From CAVPCZ01 sp963779225 (GTDB taxonomy: Bacteria > Bacteroidota > Ignavibacteria > UBA10030 > UBA6906), in the NCBI GenBank assembly GCA_963779225.1, contig CAVZWW010000003.1, forward strand, positions 2,790,001 to 2,854,000: a stretch of DNA of 64,000 nucleotides, given 5' to 3'. Positions within the stretch are counted from its first letter, which is position 1, and every line of letters starts with the position of its first letter. A model generated the notes under the pieces. That model made no database searches, was not told the DNA's origin, and saw only the letters and a program-made list of their open reading frames with translations. The translations under genes and the position numbers were made by a program. This document shows positions 12,029-21,824 of this stretch, one piece after another.

Positions 12029-14393
12029 GGGTCAGATCCCACTTCCAGTTCCGGATTTCCGGCATGTCCAGGCCGTACCTGTCAATGTACTGTTTGTGCT
12101 CGATGAGCTTGTCCTGAACCATCCGCTTCAGCGTAGCACCACCCGGGCCCAACTTCGGCAGCCGGTTGATCACATCCTGTACGAGATGGAACCTGTCAAG
12201 ATCATTGAGAACTGTCATATCGAAGGTCGTTGTGATCGTGCCCTCTTCCTTGTAGCCCCGAACATGCATGTTGTCGTGGTTGGTACGGCGGTACGTCAGC
12301 TGGTGAACCAGCGAGGGATAGCCGTGGAAGGCGAAGACAATGGGTTTGTCTTTAGTGAATAACGCATCGAAGTCTTCCTCGCTTAGTCCGTGCGGATGTT
12401 CCGTATTCGGTTGCAGCTTCATCAGATCGACGACGTTGATCACCCGGATTGTCAGATCGGGCAGGTGACGGCGGAGGATGGAAACAGCGGCCAGGGTCTC
12501 GAGCGTGGGTACGTCGCCGCAGCAGGCCATCACCACGTCCGGTTCCGCTCCCTTGTCGCTGCCGGCCCAATGCCACACGCCAATCCCTTGCGTGCAATGC
12601 TCGACTGCGGCATCCATGGTCAACCATTGGGGCGCCTGGTACTTGCCCGCGATCACGACATTGACGTAATGCCGGCTCCTCAGACAATGGTCCCAGACCG
12701 ACAGCAGACAGTTGGCGTCCGGTGGAAGGTACACCCGCACGATCGAGGCCTTCTTGTTTGCTACATGATCGATGAAGCCGGGGTCTTGATGGGTGAAGCC
12801 ATTATGAGCTTGCTGCCAGACGTGAGAGGCGAGCAGGTAGTTGAGCGACGCAATTTTCCGCCGCCACGGCAATCCCGCGGAGACTTTCAGCCACTTGGCG
12901 TGCTGGTTGAACATCGAATCGATGATATGAATAAACGCTTCGTAGCAATTGAACAGCCCGTGCCGGCCCGTGAGAAGGTATCCCTCGAGCCAACCTTCGC
13001 ACTGATGTTCGCTCAGCATTTCCATTACCCGGCCATCTGTTGCAAGAAACTCATCGTTCTCCTGCGTCCGGGCTTCCCACTGCCGGTTGGTGACCTCAAA
13101 AACGGCGTTCAACCGGTTGGACAGCGTCTCGTCGGGACCAAAGATCCGGAAATTCCGTTGTTCCCGATTGAGCTTGGCCACATCGCGCAGGAACTCTCCC
13201 AGCACATGCGTATCGGCGGCTTGAACTGATCCTGGGGACGGAACACTCACAGCGAACTTTCGAAAGTCAGGCATACGCAGGTCGCGCAGCAGCAGCCCGC
13301 CATTGGCGTGCGGATTGGCGCCCATCCGCCGGGTGCCCTTAGGCGCCAGTTCGGACAATTCCGAGTTGAGACGCCCATTCTTGTCGAACAGTTCTTCTGC
13401 CCTGTAGCTCTTCATCCAGCTTTCAAGCTGCTTGAGATGATCGGGATGCTCAGCATCCACCAGAAGCGGCACCTGGTGCGCTCGGAACGTGCCCTCAACC
13501 TGAAGTCCATCGACTACCTTCGGTCCTGTCCAGCCCTTGGGTGATTTGAGCACGATCATGGGCCAGCGCCGCCGGGTTGTGTCGGTCTTTGTGCGTGCAT
13601 TGCCTTGGATTTGCAGAATATCCTCGATGACTTCTTCGAGAGTGGCGGCCATGAGTTGATGCATATGTTCCGGCTCATTGCCTTCCACAAAGTATGGTGT
13701 CCACCCGCAGCCTCGGAGATATTGCTCCAATTCCTCGTGCTCGATGCGGGCGGAGACGGTGGGGTTGGCAATTTTATAGCCGTTGAGATGCAGGATAGGC
13801 AACACGGCACCATCGGTGATTGGATTGAGGAATTTGTTGGAGTGCCATGCTGTGGCTAGCGGGCCTGTTTCCGCTTCGCCGTCGCCGATGACGCAAGCCA
13901 CGACCAGTTCGGGATTGTCGAACACCGCCCCGAAGGCATGGCTGAGCGAATACCCCAGCTCGCCCCCCTCGTGGATCGACCCGGGACACTCAGGTGAGAC
14001 GTGGCTGGGAATCCCACCGGGAAAGGAGAACTGAGTGAACAGCTTTTTCAGTCCTGCCTCATCCTGCGTTATCTTGGGATATACTTCACTGTAGGTGCCT
14101 TCGAGATAGGTATTGCCTACGAGCGCAGGGCCGCCGTGGCCGGGGCCGGCGATGTAGATCATGTCCAGGTCATACTTCTTGATGACCCGGTTCAGATGCA
14201 CGTAGATGAAGTTCTGCCCCGGCGTCGTGCCCCAATGCCCGAGTAGATTTGGCTTCACGTGCGACAGTTTCAGCGGCTGCTTCAGCAGCGGATTGTCGTA
14301 GAGGTAAATCTGGCCGACCGAGAGGTAGTTTGCCGCACGCCAGTACGCATCCATCTTGTGGAGCAGTTCCGGGGAAAGAGTGTTTGTCATCAT
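12021..14393 (-). CDS. xfp: Xylulose-5-P/fructose-6-P phosphoketolase
   Basis: Thiamine-diphosphate enzyme splitting xylulose-5-P or fructose-6-P into acetyl-phosphate plus a shorter sugar phosphate. The 790-residue length is usual. Motifs seen: [80 protein letters not shown] and the ThDP-binding [20 protein letters not shown] strong ribosome site (AAAGGAGGAG) precedes the double ATG at 14393/14390. With ackA it would yield ATP from acetyl-phosphate. Overlaps DUF2254 by 8 nt. Confidence 0.95.
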   Translation of the reverse strand: MMTNTLSPELLHKMDAYWRAANYLSVGQIYLYDNPLLKQPLKLSHVKPNLLGHWGTTPGQNFIYVHLNRVIKKYDLDMIYIAGPGHGGPALVGNTYLEGTYSEVYPKITQDEAGLKKLFTQFSFPGGIPSHVSPECPGSIHEGGELGYSLSHAFGAVFDNPELVVACVIGDGEAETGPLATAWHSNKFLNPITDGAVLPILHLNGYKIANPTVSARIEHEELEQYLRGCGWTPYFVEGNEPEHMHQLMAATLEEVIEDILQIQGNARTKTDTTRRRWPMIVLKSPKGWTGPKVVDGLQVEGTFRAHQVPLLVDAEHPDHLKQLESWMKSYRAEELFDKNGRLNSELSELAPKGTRRMGANPHANGGLLLRDLRMPDFRKFAVSVPSPGSVQAADTHVLGEFLRDVAKLNREQRNFRIFGPDETLSNRLNAVFEVTNRQWEARTQENDEFLATDGRVMEMLSEHQCEGWLEGYLLTGRHGLFNCYEAFIHIIDSMFNQHAKWLKVSAGLPWRRKIASLNYLLASHVWQQAHNGFTHQDPGFIDHVANKKASIVRVYLPPDANCLLSVWDHCLRSRHYVNVVIAGKYQAPQWLTMDAAVEHCTQGIGVWHWAGSDKGAEPDVVMACCGDVPTLETLAAVSILRRHLPDLTIRVINVVDLMKLQPNTEHPHGLSEEDFDALFTKDKPIVFAFHGYPSLVHQLTYRRTNHDNMHVRGYKEEGTITTTFDMTVLNDLDRFHLVQDVINRLPKLGPGGATLKRMVQDKLIEHKQYIDRYGLDMPEIRNWKWDLTHE

Positions 14394-14450
14394 GGTTTGA
14401 TTCTCCTCCTTTGAGGTACGACCGAAAACACGGTAAACTGTCTTACATGG

Positions 14451-14498
14451 TCATTTCTTCAGTCTCAGCAGTCGGGCTTTGATGGCAACGGCGACCGG
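14451..14498 (-). pseudogene. Possible tail scrap of a P-type ATPase gene
   Basis: The sense strand reads TPVAVAIKARLLRLKK and stop. The C-terminal helix of the CopB gene in this window reads STVIVAINARMLSLK, and many P1B ATPases end near NARLLRL. The resemblance covers only about 15 residues and could be chance. If real, it is a second case in this island (with the phosphoketolase scrap) of an isolated C-terminal gene end. Confidence 0.25.
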
Positions 14499-14500
14499 CG

Positions 14501-14623
14501 TTATCGTTGCGGGCAGCTTCTTCCCTCGAGGGTGATTGTGGTGTCTGCCTGTTGAACTGTCGGCAGGGCAGCCGCCGTTGCGCTGAGGGGACAATCAAGC
14601 ATGACAGCGCGAAATGCTGACAT
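14501..14623 (-). CDS. Possible small ORF upstream of phosphoketolase
   Basis: A 40-codon frame, MSAFRAVMLDCPLSATAAAL then PTVQQADTTITLEG and a short end, has a good ribosome site (GAGGAG, five bases before ATG). A single-base change after LEG would join it to the frame KLPATITPVAVAIKARLLRL that follows, giving one protein of about 57 residues ending at 14451. It could be a leader peptide for xfp, a small protein, or gene debris. It occupies the 331 nt gap between zwf and xfp; I see no other feature there. Confidence 0.3.
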   Translation of the reverse strand: MSAFRAVMLDCPLSATAAALPTVQQADTTITLEGRSCPQR

Positions 14624-14724
14624 ATGTACTCCTCTTCGTGTAGTGTATTCATTCACCATTGATCACCTTCTCACTCCTCGTTGCTTCGTTCACGGTCATT
14701 CCGCAGATGATGCACCTTATCGTG

Positions 14725-16122
14725 TCATCCGGAGCTCTTATCGGGCCTGGGATTATGCCAGCGGCCGTCTGCTGCGATCAATTTGTCGGCCTCTTTCGGT
14801 CCCCAGCTGCACCGCCTGTAAGGGCGAGCCCGGTGGTGGGTCTTAAGGACTGGGTCGACCACCGCCCATGCGGCCTCGACTGCGTCCTCCCGGGTGAAGA
14901 GGGCTCCGTCTCCGGCCATAGCGTCTCCCAGGAGCCGTTCATAGGGGGTTTCCTCTCCCGGCTGTTCTTCGGCCAGGTAGAGTTCACGCTGGTCGCCGAC
15001 GAACTCCTTCCCTTTGCGCTTGACGCGAGCGGCGAGGGCGACGGCCGAGTTTGGGGAGAGTCTGAAGCGGAGATAGTTGCCGAAGGCAGTCGCTGATGCC
15101 GAGTCGGCGAAAAGCCTCTGCGGCGGCGGCTTCAGCTCCACCAGGACTTCGGTCGCCGTCTCAGCGAGGTGTTTGCCGGAGCGCAGGTACCACGGCACCC
15201 CCTCCCAGCGCCACGAGTCGATGAAAAGCCGCAGGGCGCAGAAAGTCTCGACGTCGGATCTCTTTGCCACGTTCGGCTCCTTCCGATAGCCGGCGTACTG
15301 GCCGCGCACCACATCTTCGGGCGTGAGAGGGCGCATGGCCTGGAAGACTTTGGCCTTCTCGTTGTGCACGGCTCCGTAGCCCCTGTAGGCCGGCGGCTCC
15401 ATAGCAAGCAGCGCGACAATCTGGAAGAGGTGGTTCTGGATCACGTCCCGCAGACAGCCGGCGGTTTCGTAAAACGCGCCGCGGTTCTCCACGCCGAAAT
15501 CCTCGGAAAGGGTGATCTGGACGCTGGCCACGGTGTTCCGGTTCCAGAACGGCTCGAGGAACGAATTAGCGAAGCGGAAATAGAGGATGTTCATGATCGC
15601 CTCCTTTCCGAGGAAGTGATCGATGCGAAAGATCGAGTCTTCCGGGAACACTGAACGCGCGGCGTGGTTGAGCTCCCGTGCGGAAGCGAGGTCGCGTCCA
15701 AATGGTTTTTCAACAATGACGCGCGCATGCTCGCCAAGATTCGCGGCGCCGAGTCCTTTGATCACCGTCTCGAAGAGCGGGGGAGGGATGGCAAGGTAAT
15801 GTGTCGGACGCCGGGCGTGACCAAGCGCCGTCTTAATAGCCGTGAAGGTGTCCCGGTCGTTATAGTCGCCACCCACATACGTGAGCAGAGACAGAAGATG
15901 GTGCAGGGCGCGCTGGTTGTCGATTCCAACCACTTGTTTGATGCTGTCCTTCGCGTGATCGCGCAGTTGTGCCAGACTCCACTTCGGCGCGGCGACACCA
16001 ACAATCGGAATTGTCAGTGCGCCTCGTTTCGCCAGCGCATAGAGCGCCGGGAAGATCTTCTTGTGTGCGAGATCACCCGTTATTCCGAAGAGCACCAGCG
16101 CATCCGAGTGAGTGGTGGTCAT
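14725..16122 (-). CDS. zwf: Glucose-6-phosphate dehydrogenase
   Basis: First enzyme of the oxidative pentose phosphate branch; makes NAD(P)H and 6-phosphogluconolactone. 465 residues. The coenzyme loop is [16 protein letters not shown] (12-27); EKPFGRDL is at 138-145 and the substrate and catalytic-His motif RIDHFLGKE at 166-174. LRSGKHL and the C-terminal VVDPVL are also as expected. The ATG overlaps the gnd stop by 4 nt (ATGA). No 6-phosphogluconolactonase gene lies nearby, so that step would be spontaneous or encoded elsewhere. Confidence 0.94.
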   Translation of the reverse strand: MTTTHSDALVLFGITGDLAHKKIFPALYALAKRGALTIPIVGVAAPKWSLAQLRDHAKDSIKQVVGIDNQRALHHLLSLLTYVGGDYNDRDTFTAIKTALGHARRPTHYLAIPPPLFETVIKGLGAANLGEHARVIVEKPFGRDLASARELNHAARSVFPEDSIFRIDHFLGKEAIMNILYFRFANSFLEPFWNRNTVASVQITLSEDFGVENRGAFYETAGCLRDVIQNHLFQIVALLAMEPPAYRGYGAVHNEKAKVFQAMRPLTPEDVVRGQYAGYRKEPNVAKRSDVETFCALRLFIDSWRWEGVPWYLRSGKHLAETATEVLVELKPPPQRLFADSASATAFGNYLRFRLSPNSAVALAARVKRKGKEFVGDQRELYLAEEQPGEETPYERLLGDAMAGDGALFTREDAVEAAWAVVDPVLKTHHRARPYRRCSWGPKEADKLIAADGRWHNPRPDKSSG

Positions 16123-17165
16123 CGAGCACCGCTTCTAGGTGCGGCAGTCTTTTCCACATGACCGCCAAACGCGTAACGCATTGCTGAGAGCACCTTGTCG
16201 GCGAAATCCGCCTCGCCGCGCGAGCTGAAACGACCGTAGAGAGCGGCACTGATCACCGGGGCTGGGACTGACTCGTCGATAGCCGCCGTGATCGTCCAGC
16301 GGCCCTCTCCTGAATCCGAAACCCGGCCTTTGAACTTTGCCAAATCCGGGCTGCCAACAAGTGCCTGCGCAGTCAAGTCCAACAGCCATGAAGCAATTAC
16401 GCTGCCCCGTCGCCAGACTTCAGCGATATCAGCCAAGTTCAAATCGTACTGGTAGTGTTCGGGGTGACGCAGGGGCGTGGTCTCGGCATCGGCAATCCTC
16501 TGCTTCTTGCCGGCGTTTGCGTGACGGAGAATGTTGAGCCCCTCTGCGTAAGCAGCCATGAGTCCGTACTCGATCCCATTGTGGACCATCTTGACGAAGT
16601 GGCCTGCACCGGACGGACCGCAGTGCAGGTAGCCGTTTTCCGCCGTGCCCTTTGGCTTCCCCCTCCCCGGCGTCCGAGAGGCCGTCTCGTTGCCAGGAGC
16701 GAGGGCCGCGAAGATCGGATCGAGACGCCGGACAGCCAATTGATCACCACCGATCATCAGGCAGTATCCGCGGTCCATTCCCCAAACTCCTCCGCTGGTT
16801 CCCACATCCACGTAGTGAATACCTTTCGTTTTCAACTCGGCGTCACGTCGGATGTCATCGTGGTAGTAGGAGTTGCCGCCGTCGATGACCACATCGTCGC
16901 GTTCAAGGAGAGGGACGAGGTCATTCAGCGTTTGATCAACCACCGCCGCCGGCACCATCATCCAAATAGCGCGCGGTCGTTTCAGCTTATGCACGAAGTC
17001 TTCGAGCGACGTCGTCCCGACAGCCTTTTCCTTGACGAGCGCCTTTACAGCGTTCGACTGGAGGTCATAAACAACGCAGGGATGTCCGGCTCGAATGAGA
17101 CGGTGCACCATGTTTGACCCCATTCTCCCAAGACCGATCATACCCAGTTGCATGTGCTTTTTCAT
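16119..17165 (-). CDS. gnd: 6-phosphogluconate dehydrogenase, decarboxylating (short form)
   Basis: Oxidative decarboxylation of 6-phosphogluconate to ribulose-5-P. The 348-residue product is of the short bacterial class rather than the 470-residue class. It starts [20 protein letters not shown] with the Rossmann GLGRMG; later come [32 protein letters not shown] and [19 protein letters not shown]. An extra Gly/Pro/Lys-rich stretch ([18 protein letters not shown]) sits in the middle. The start at 17165 follows GAGGAG about 10 bases away; 17153 is an alternative. Coupled to zwf by a 4 nt overlap. Confidence 0.92.
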   Translation of the reverse strand: MKKHMQLGMIGLGRMGSNMVHRLIRAGHPCVVYDLQSNAVKALVKEKAVGTTSLEDFVHKLKRPRAIWMMVPAAVVDQTLNDLVPLLERDDVVIDGGNSYYHDDIRRDAELKTKGIHYVDVGTSGGVWGMDRGYCLMIGGDQLAVRRLDPIFAALAPGNETASRTPGRGKPKGTAENGYLHCGPSGAGHFVKMVHNGIEYGLMAAYAEGLNILRHANAGKKQRIADAETTPLRHPEHYQYDLNLADIAEVWRRGSVIASWLLDLTAQALVGSPDLAKFKGRVSDSGEGRWTITAAIDESVPAPVISAALYGRFSSRGEADFADKVLSAMRYAFGGHVEKTAAPRSGAR

Positions 17166-17220
17166 TCTCTAGTGACTCCTCGACAAACGGTGGCGTTGCT
17201 CCCGTTCTTCAATAGTTGGG

Positions 17221-19434
17221 TCATGTGTTTGCATCATCCTGTGGCTCGGCTTTGGCTTCAGGTTTAGGCTCAGCATTGGTTTCAGCCTTGGGCTCAGCTT
17301 TCAGACTCAGCATTCTCGCGTTGATGGCCACAATAACCGTGCTCGCCGACATCAGCACTGCGCCCAGCGCAGGAGTGAGCAACACACCCCAGGCGTAAAG
17401 CGCTCCCGCCGCCAGCGGAATGGCGACGACGTTGTAGCCCGTGGCCCAGAGTAGGTTTTGAATCATCTTCCTGTACGTGGTGCGAGAAAGCTGCACGATG
17501 GCCACGACATCCAACGGATTGCTCCGTACGAGAACGATGTCCGCGGTTTCCACCGCTACATCGGAACCTGCTCCAATGGCAATGCCCACATCAGCCTGCG
17601 CCAGGGCCGGGGCATCGTTTACTCCGTCGCCCGTCATGGCCACCAGCACGCCCCGGGATTGGACCTCTTTCACTTTGGCGGCTTTGTCCTGGGGCAGGAC
17701 TTCGGCAAAGTATTCATCCAGTCCGATTTGGTCAGAGACCCATTTGGCCGTCGCTTTGTTGTCGCCGGTGAGCATCATGCAGCGGATGTTCAAAGCCTTC
17801 AGGGCATCGATGGCTTGCTTCGCCTCGGGTCTAACGATGTCGGCCAGGGCAATCGCTCCTTTCAACTTCCCGTCAACGAGGACAAAGACGACCGTCTTGC
17901 CTTGAGCCTGGATCGGCTCGACGCGCTTGTCGGTGAGATCGATGTTCTGTTCGCGCAAGAAGCCCGGGCTCACCACTTTCACCTCTTTGCCCTCGACCCT
18001 GCCTTCGGCGCCTTTGCCCGGGATGCTTTTGAAATTGTCGACGGGCAGCTTCTTTTCCGAAGAAGCGGCGATAGCCTTGGCGATGGGATGCTCGGAATTC
18101 GCATCGACGGAGGCCGCGTACGTGCGCAGCGTATCTTCGTCGATGTCCTGCGAAAGCACCAGTGTGTCGGTGACGCCGAAGCGGCCTTCGGTCAGCGTGC
18201 CGGTCTTGTCAAAAATGATGGCCTGCAGTTTTCGGGCACCTTCGAAAGAAACGCGATTACGAATGAGCAGACCGTTTTTCGCGGCCAGTGCCGTGGAGAC
18301 GGCAATCACCAGCGGCACGGCAAGACCCAAAGCATGGGGGCAGGTGATGACCATGACAGTCACGGCGCGTTCGATGGCGAAGGCAAACTCATGGTTCATG
18401 AACGCCAGCCAGATGACAAAGGTGATGGCACCGCAACTCAACGCCACGATGGTGAGCCACATCGCGGCCGTGCTCGCAAGATCCTGAGTCTTTGATTTAC
18501 TCTCCTGCGCCTGTTTGACCAGGTTGATGACCTGTGATAGAAACGAATTCTTGCCGGTGCCTTTGACCTCGATGGTCAGCGAACCCTCCCCGTTGATGGA
18601 CCCGCCGATGACCTTGCCGCCGGTCTTCTTGGCGGCCGGAGTTGATTCCCCGGTGAGCATCGCCTCATTGACCGAACTCTCGCCCTTTACGATGACACCA
18701 TCCGCGGGAATTTTCTCGCCCGGTTTGATCAGGACCTTGTCATCCACCGCAAGCTCGCTCAGTGGCACGTCCTTCACGCTGCCGTCGGGCATGAGTTTGT
18801 GAGCGTCCGAGGGCATGAGTTTCGCCAGTTCCTCCAGGGCCTTTGAGGCTCCCATCACCGACTTCATCTCGATCCAGTGCCCCAGCAGCATGATGTCAAC
18901 GAGGGTGGCCAGCTCCCAGAAGAACACCTTGCCGGTCAGGCCGAACACCACGGCGCCGCTGTAAAGATAGGCGGTGGTGATGGCGACTGCGACCAGCGTC
19001 ATCATTCCGGGGTGCCGGGATTTGAGTTCCTTGAACAGGCCTTTGAGGAATGGCCAGCCACCGTACCAAAAGACGGCGGAAGAAAGGGCAAATAGGACAT
19101 ACATATCACCCGGAAAGTGGATGGCTTCTCGCAGGCCCGCCAGCTTCTGGAGCAGCGGCGAGAGGACGAGAATCGGCAATGTCAGGACCAGTGAGATCCA
19201 GAACCGCTTCCGGAAATCCGCCGCCATGTGCGTATGATGGTCGTGGTGGTCATGGTGGCCCGGTTGGTCTGAGCCGGCGTGCTGCAATTGCGCTTCCGGT
19301 TCCAGCCAATTCTGTTTGGCCTGTCCTTGCGGACGGCCTTCTTTCTGATAGATGGTATACGCTTTCTTGGCCACCTCGTCATGTGCCGGGGTAGTTTCGG
19401 GTGCATTTTTAGTTGCGTGTTCGTGTTCTTTCAC
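17221..19434 (-). CDS. copB: CopB-type P1B metal ATPase with DUF2934-like N-terminus
   Basis: Inner-membrane metal-exporting ATPase, 737 residues. Motifs: TGES (261-264), CPH metal site in the membrane (365-367), phosphorylation site DKTGT (409-413) and GDGVNDAPALAQAD. CPH is the signature of the CopB (P1B-3) group linked to Cu+/Cu2+/Ag+. The N-terminus lacks a heavy-metal domain. It has a DUF2934-like segment (EVAKKAYTIYQKEGRPQGQA then NWLEPEAQL) and then a His-rich stretch (GHHDHHDHHTH). The C-terminus ends in about 25 residues of Lys/Pro/Glu/Ala repeats. The likely start is GTG at 19434 after AAGGAACG. Confidence 0.92.
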   Translation of the reverse strand: MKEHEHATKNAPETTPAHDEVAKKAYTIYQKEGRPQGQAKQNWLEPEAQLQHAGSDQPGHHDHHDHHTHMAADFRKRFWISLVLTLPILVLSPLLQKLAGLREAIHFPGDMYVLFALSSAVFWYGGWPFLKGLFKELKSRHPGMMTLVAVAITTAYLYSGAVVFGLTGKVFFWELATLVDIMLLGHWIEMKSVMGASKALEELAKLMPSDAHKLMPDGSVKDVPLSELAVDDKVLIKPGEKIPADGVIVKGESSVNEAMLTGESTPAAKKTGGKVIGGSINGEGSLTIEVKGTGKNSFLSQVINLVKQAQESKSKTQDLASTAAMWLTIVALSCGAITFVIWLAFMNHEFAFAIERAVTVMVITCPHALGLAVPLVIAVSTALAAKNGLLIRNRVSFEGARKLQAIIFDKTGTLTEGRFGVTDTLVLSQDIDEDTLRTYAASVDANSEHPIAKAIAASSEKKLPVDNFKSIPGKGAEGRVEGKEVKVVSPGFLREQNIDLTDKRVEPIQAQGKTVVFVLVDGKLKGAIALADIVRPEAKQAIDALKALNIRCMMLTGDNKATAKWVSDQIGLDEYFAEVLPQDKAAKVKEVQSRGVLVAMTGDGVNDAPALAQADVGIAIGAGSDVAVETADIVLVRSNPLDVVAIVQLSRTTYRKMIQNLLWATGYNVVAIPLAAGALYAWGVLLTPALGAVLMSASTVIVAINARMLSLKAEPKAETNAEPKPEAKAEPQDDANT

Positions 19435-19692
19435 AGGGGTTTACGTTCCTTGGTTCTGGCTTTTCTTGTATCAACCATGAACGACCGCGCTCTCAGATGC
19501 TATACGCAAGCGTTGACAGAATTTCCGTCCGGTTTCCAATCGTTGATCATCGCCGGAAAAGAGACTGTCCTCGTCGTCAGCCTGCAATGCAGGCGCAGGT
19601 TCGCATTCGGTAATCGCTGCGCCCTAGTGGGCCGGCATCGGTTTTCTTCCACGATTCACACCCCGTTTCGCAGACGGGTCGTGAACGGACGA

Positions 19693-19812
19693 TCACTTCT
19701 TAGACCGGTTGTTGATCAGGACGACTACGAGGATTACCGCCAGTATGGCAAACACGGCCCATATCCCGCCGCCCCCCCAGCCACTCATCCATCCATCCGC
19801 ATGATCCATCAT
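19693..19812 (-). CDS. 39-residue single-span membrane protein
   Basis: Reads MMDHADGWMSGWGGGGIWAV then FAILAVILVVVLINNRSKK. It is a Trp/Gly-rich start, one membrane helix and a short basic end. A clear ribosome site (AAAGGAG, five bases before the double ATG) supports it. Similar short Trp/Gly proteins occur beside copper ATPases and SHOCT-type proteins, but I cannot assign a family. It lies between ackA and copB. The 258 nt from its stop to the copB start shows no gene; a weak stem (CCCGT/ACGGG, 19662-19678) lies just after the stop. Confidence 0.6.
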   Translation of the reverse strand: MMDHADGWMSGWGGGGIWAVFAILAVILVVVLINNRSKK

Positions 19813-19948
19813 AAAGCTCCTTTCGTTGCGTTCCGACCGGGCCGGTACTGGGGAACCAAGTCCGTGAGCAGAGGCAACTGTGTCATTGGAAGTATCCGCC
19901 ACAAGACCGCAGCAACCGTTTGTCGCAGGGCGGTGTGACGTTGAGCAA

Positions 19949-21208
19949 TCATAACCATTCTTCTTGAAGGTCGTGGCCGCTATGCTTCTGTTCACCGGCC
20001 GGGAATAATCCGAGCGTGCTGCACACCGAACGCGCAATCATCTGTTCTTCATCCGTGCGAATGACGCGGACCACAACCCGGCCAGCCGCTGTGGAGATCA
20101 CGCCCTCGTTCGCCGCGTTACGTGTTTCATCGAGTTCGATTCCAAGGAATCCCAGCCCATCGCAAATGCGCCAGCGAACAGCCGGGCAGTTTTCACCGAT
20201 GCCACCGGCAAAAACCACGGTATCCAGTCCGCCAAGTGAAGCGGCGAAAGCTCCCATCCACTTCTTCGCCTGATAGCAGAATAGCGCCACGGCTTCCGCC
20301 GCCCGAACGTCATCGGTTTCCTTTGCGAGCAAATCCCTCATGTCGGAACTGGTTTCAGATATGCCGAGAAGACCGGAATCGTGATTGATGAGATCATTGA
20401 ACTGTTTGGGTGTCAGGTTCTCCGACTTCATCATGTACCAGGCGACGCCCGGATCCAGATCACCGGGCCGGGTCCCCATGGCCAGCCCTCCAGCCGGAGT
20501 GAAGCCCATACTGGTGTCAATGCTTTTGCCTTCGCGGACGGCGGCCAAACTCGCCCCGCTACCGAGATGAGCCAGAATCACCCGGCGTTGAGTTGTTGTC
20601 GTGCCAGCTACACGAGCGAGTTCTTCGATGAGATAAGCGTAGGACAACCCGTGGAAACCGTATCGTCGGATTCCCATTGCGTCGAAGCGGCGGGGAATAG
20701 GGAGCATTTTGGCAACGCGTGGCATTGTGCCGTGAAACGCCGTGTCAAAACAGGCAACCTGGGGAAGTGTTGGATGACGCTGACCGAAAGCCTCTATCAA
20801 TTCAACCTCAGCAGGCATATGATCCGTATCGTAAGGGATGATGCGGTGCAGTTCATCCAGCAAATCCTGCGTGATGCGCTGGGGTTCTGTGTGTTTCATG
20901 CCGAAAACTACCCGATGTCCCACCCCTCCGATCAACGAAAAATCGATCTGTTCTTCGAACCAGTCAATCAGGGAATGTGATGCCGACCCGGTCGCAGAGG
21001 AATCGAGAACGAGACTACCTTTCTGGTCTCCCGTTGCGTCGCTGAACGTTAGCGTCGTGCCTGGCAAACCGATACGGTCAACACTTCCATGAAGGCTTTG
21101 CACCAGCGGTTCGCCTGTCCGATACAGCGCGAATTTGATGCTTGACGATCCGCCATTGATTGTGAGGATGTCTGGGTCAGCTGGTTTCATCGATGAGTCA
21201 TTCGTCAT
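19949..21208 (-). CDS. ackA: Acetate kinase
   Basis: Converts acetyl-phosphate and ADP to acetate and ATP; natural partner of the phosphoketolase. 419 residues with ILTINGGSSSIKFALYRTGE at the start, ACFDTAFHGTMP, RRYGFHGLSYAYL, ILAHLGSGASLAAVREGKSI and FTPAGGLAMGTRPGDLDPG, and VVFAGGIGENCPAVR near the end. The start at 21208 overlaps the HAD gene by 11 nt; an internal ATG at 21190 would avoid the overlap. Third gene of the S2P-HAD-ackA operon. No phosphotransacetylase gene is present here. Confidence 0.95.
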   Translation of the reverse strand: MTNDSSMKPADPDILTINGGSSSIKFALYRTGEPLVQSLHGSVDRIGLPGTTLTFSDATGDQKGSLVLDSSATGSASHSLIDWFEEQIDFSLIGGVGHRVVFGMKHTEPQRITQDLLDELHRIIPYDTDHMPAEVELIEAFGQRHPTLPQVACFDTAFHGTMPRVAKMLPIPRRFDAMGIRRYGFHGLSYAYLIEELARVAGTTTTQRRVILAHLGSGASLAAVREGKSIDTSMGFTPAGGLAMGTRPGDLDPGVAWYMMKSENLTPKQFNDLINHDSGLLGISETSSDMRDLLAKETDDVRAAEAVALFCYQAKKWMGAFAASLGGLDTVVFAGGIGENCPAVRWRICDGLGFLGIELDETRNAANEGVISTAAGRVVVRVIRTDEEQMIARSVCSTLGLFPAGEQKHSGHDLQEEWL

Positions 21209-21824
21209 TCTTCAATCCCAACGTAGACAGCATTGCGCACGTGGACGCGTAATCCGTGTGAAGTATACTCCGAATTCCCAGACCTTCCGCGATCTCGACG
21301 AACATGGGGGTGTTCTCGATATAGAGTATCTCCTTGACGGGTACCTGCGCGATGTCGAGTGCAAGCCGAAAAATGTCCGCGTCGGGCTTACGGATATGGA
21401 CGTAGCAGGACGAAATGAAAGCATCCACAAACCTGTCCAGCTTGAATGTGCGAATGCGGTACGCATTCAGTTCGCGCGCTTCGTTGCTGACCACGAAAAT
21501 CTTAAGTCCGTAACGAACCTTAAGCTGAGCAAACAGTTGGAGTATCTCCGGGTAAGGCTTCGATTGCGCAAACATGAAGCGCCGGAATTGAGCCCGTGTG
21601 AACGGTCGCTTTTTGTAGAAGACGACACGAGCCAAATATTCCTCCGGTGTGAGCTTCCCCTCCTCGTATGTGTCGAAGTTCAACTGATGTCGTTCCTCCA
21701 TTTCCCCCCACTCCAGCTTGAAGTGCGTCGCCGCCCGCCTGCGTGCATGATGGTCCCATCCGTCGGTGAGCAAGACGCCGCCGATATCCAGAAACAACGT
21801 CGTAATCTCTCCTGAATGCTTCAT
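21198..21824 (-). CDS. HAD-superfamily hydrolase (YihX-like)
   Basis: 208 residues starting MKHSGEITTLFLDIGGVLLT. It is a HAD subfamily IA protein with cap domain, VVSNEARELNAYRIRTF (motif II) and YVHIRKPDADIFRLAL plus LYIENTPMFVEIAEGLG (motifs III and IV). Motif I reads DIGGVL: the second Asp of the usual DxD is Gly, as in the YihX (glucose-1-P phosphatase) branch. That would fit a glycogen context, but the substrate is not readable from sequence. Overlaps ackA by 11 nt and the protease stop by 1 nt (TAATG). Confidence 0.85.
   Translation of the reverse strand: MKHSGEITTLFLDIGGVLLTDGWDHHARRRAATHFKLEWGEMEERHQLNFDTYEEGKLTPEEYLARVVFYKKRPFTRAQFRRFMFAQSKPYPEILQLFAQLKVRYGLKIFVVSNEARELNAYRIRTFKLDRFVDAFISSCYVHIRKPDADIFRLALDIAQVPVKEILYIENTPMFVEIAEGLGIRSILHTDYASTCAMLSTLGLKNDE

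Noticed and set aside
17458..18495. Plus-strand open frame of 345 codons opposite copB
   Set aside because: It mirrors the codon pattern of the metal ATPase and shows no protein family.
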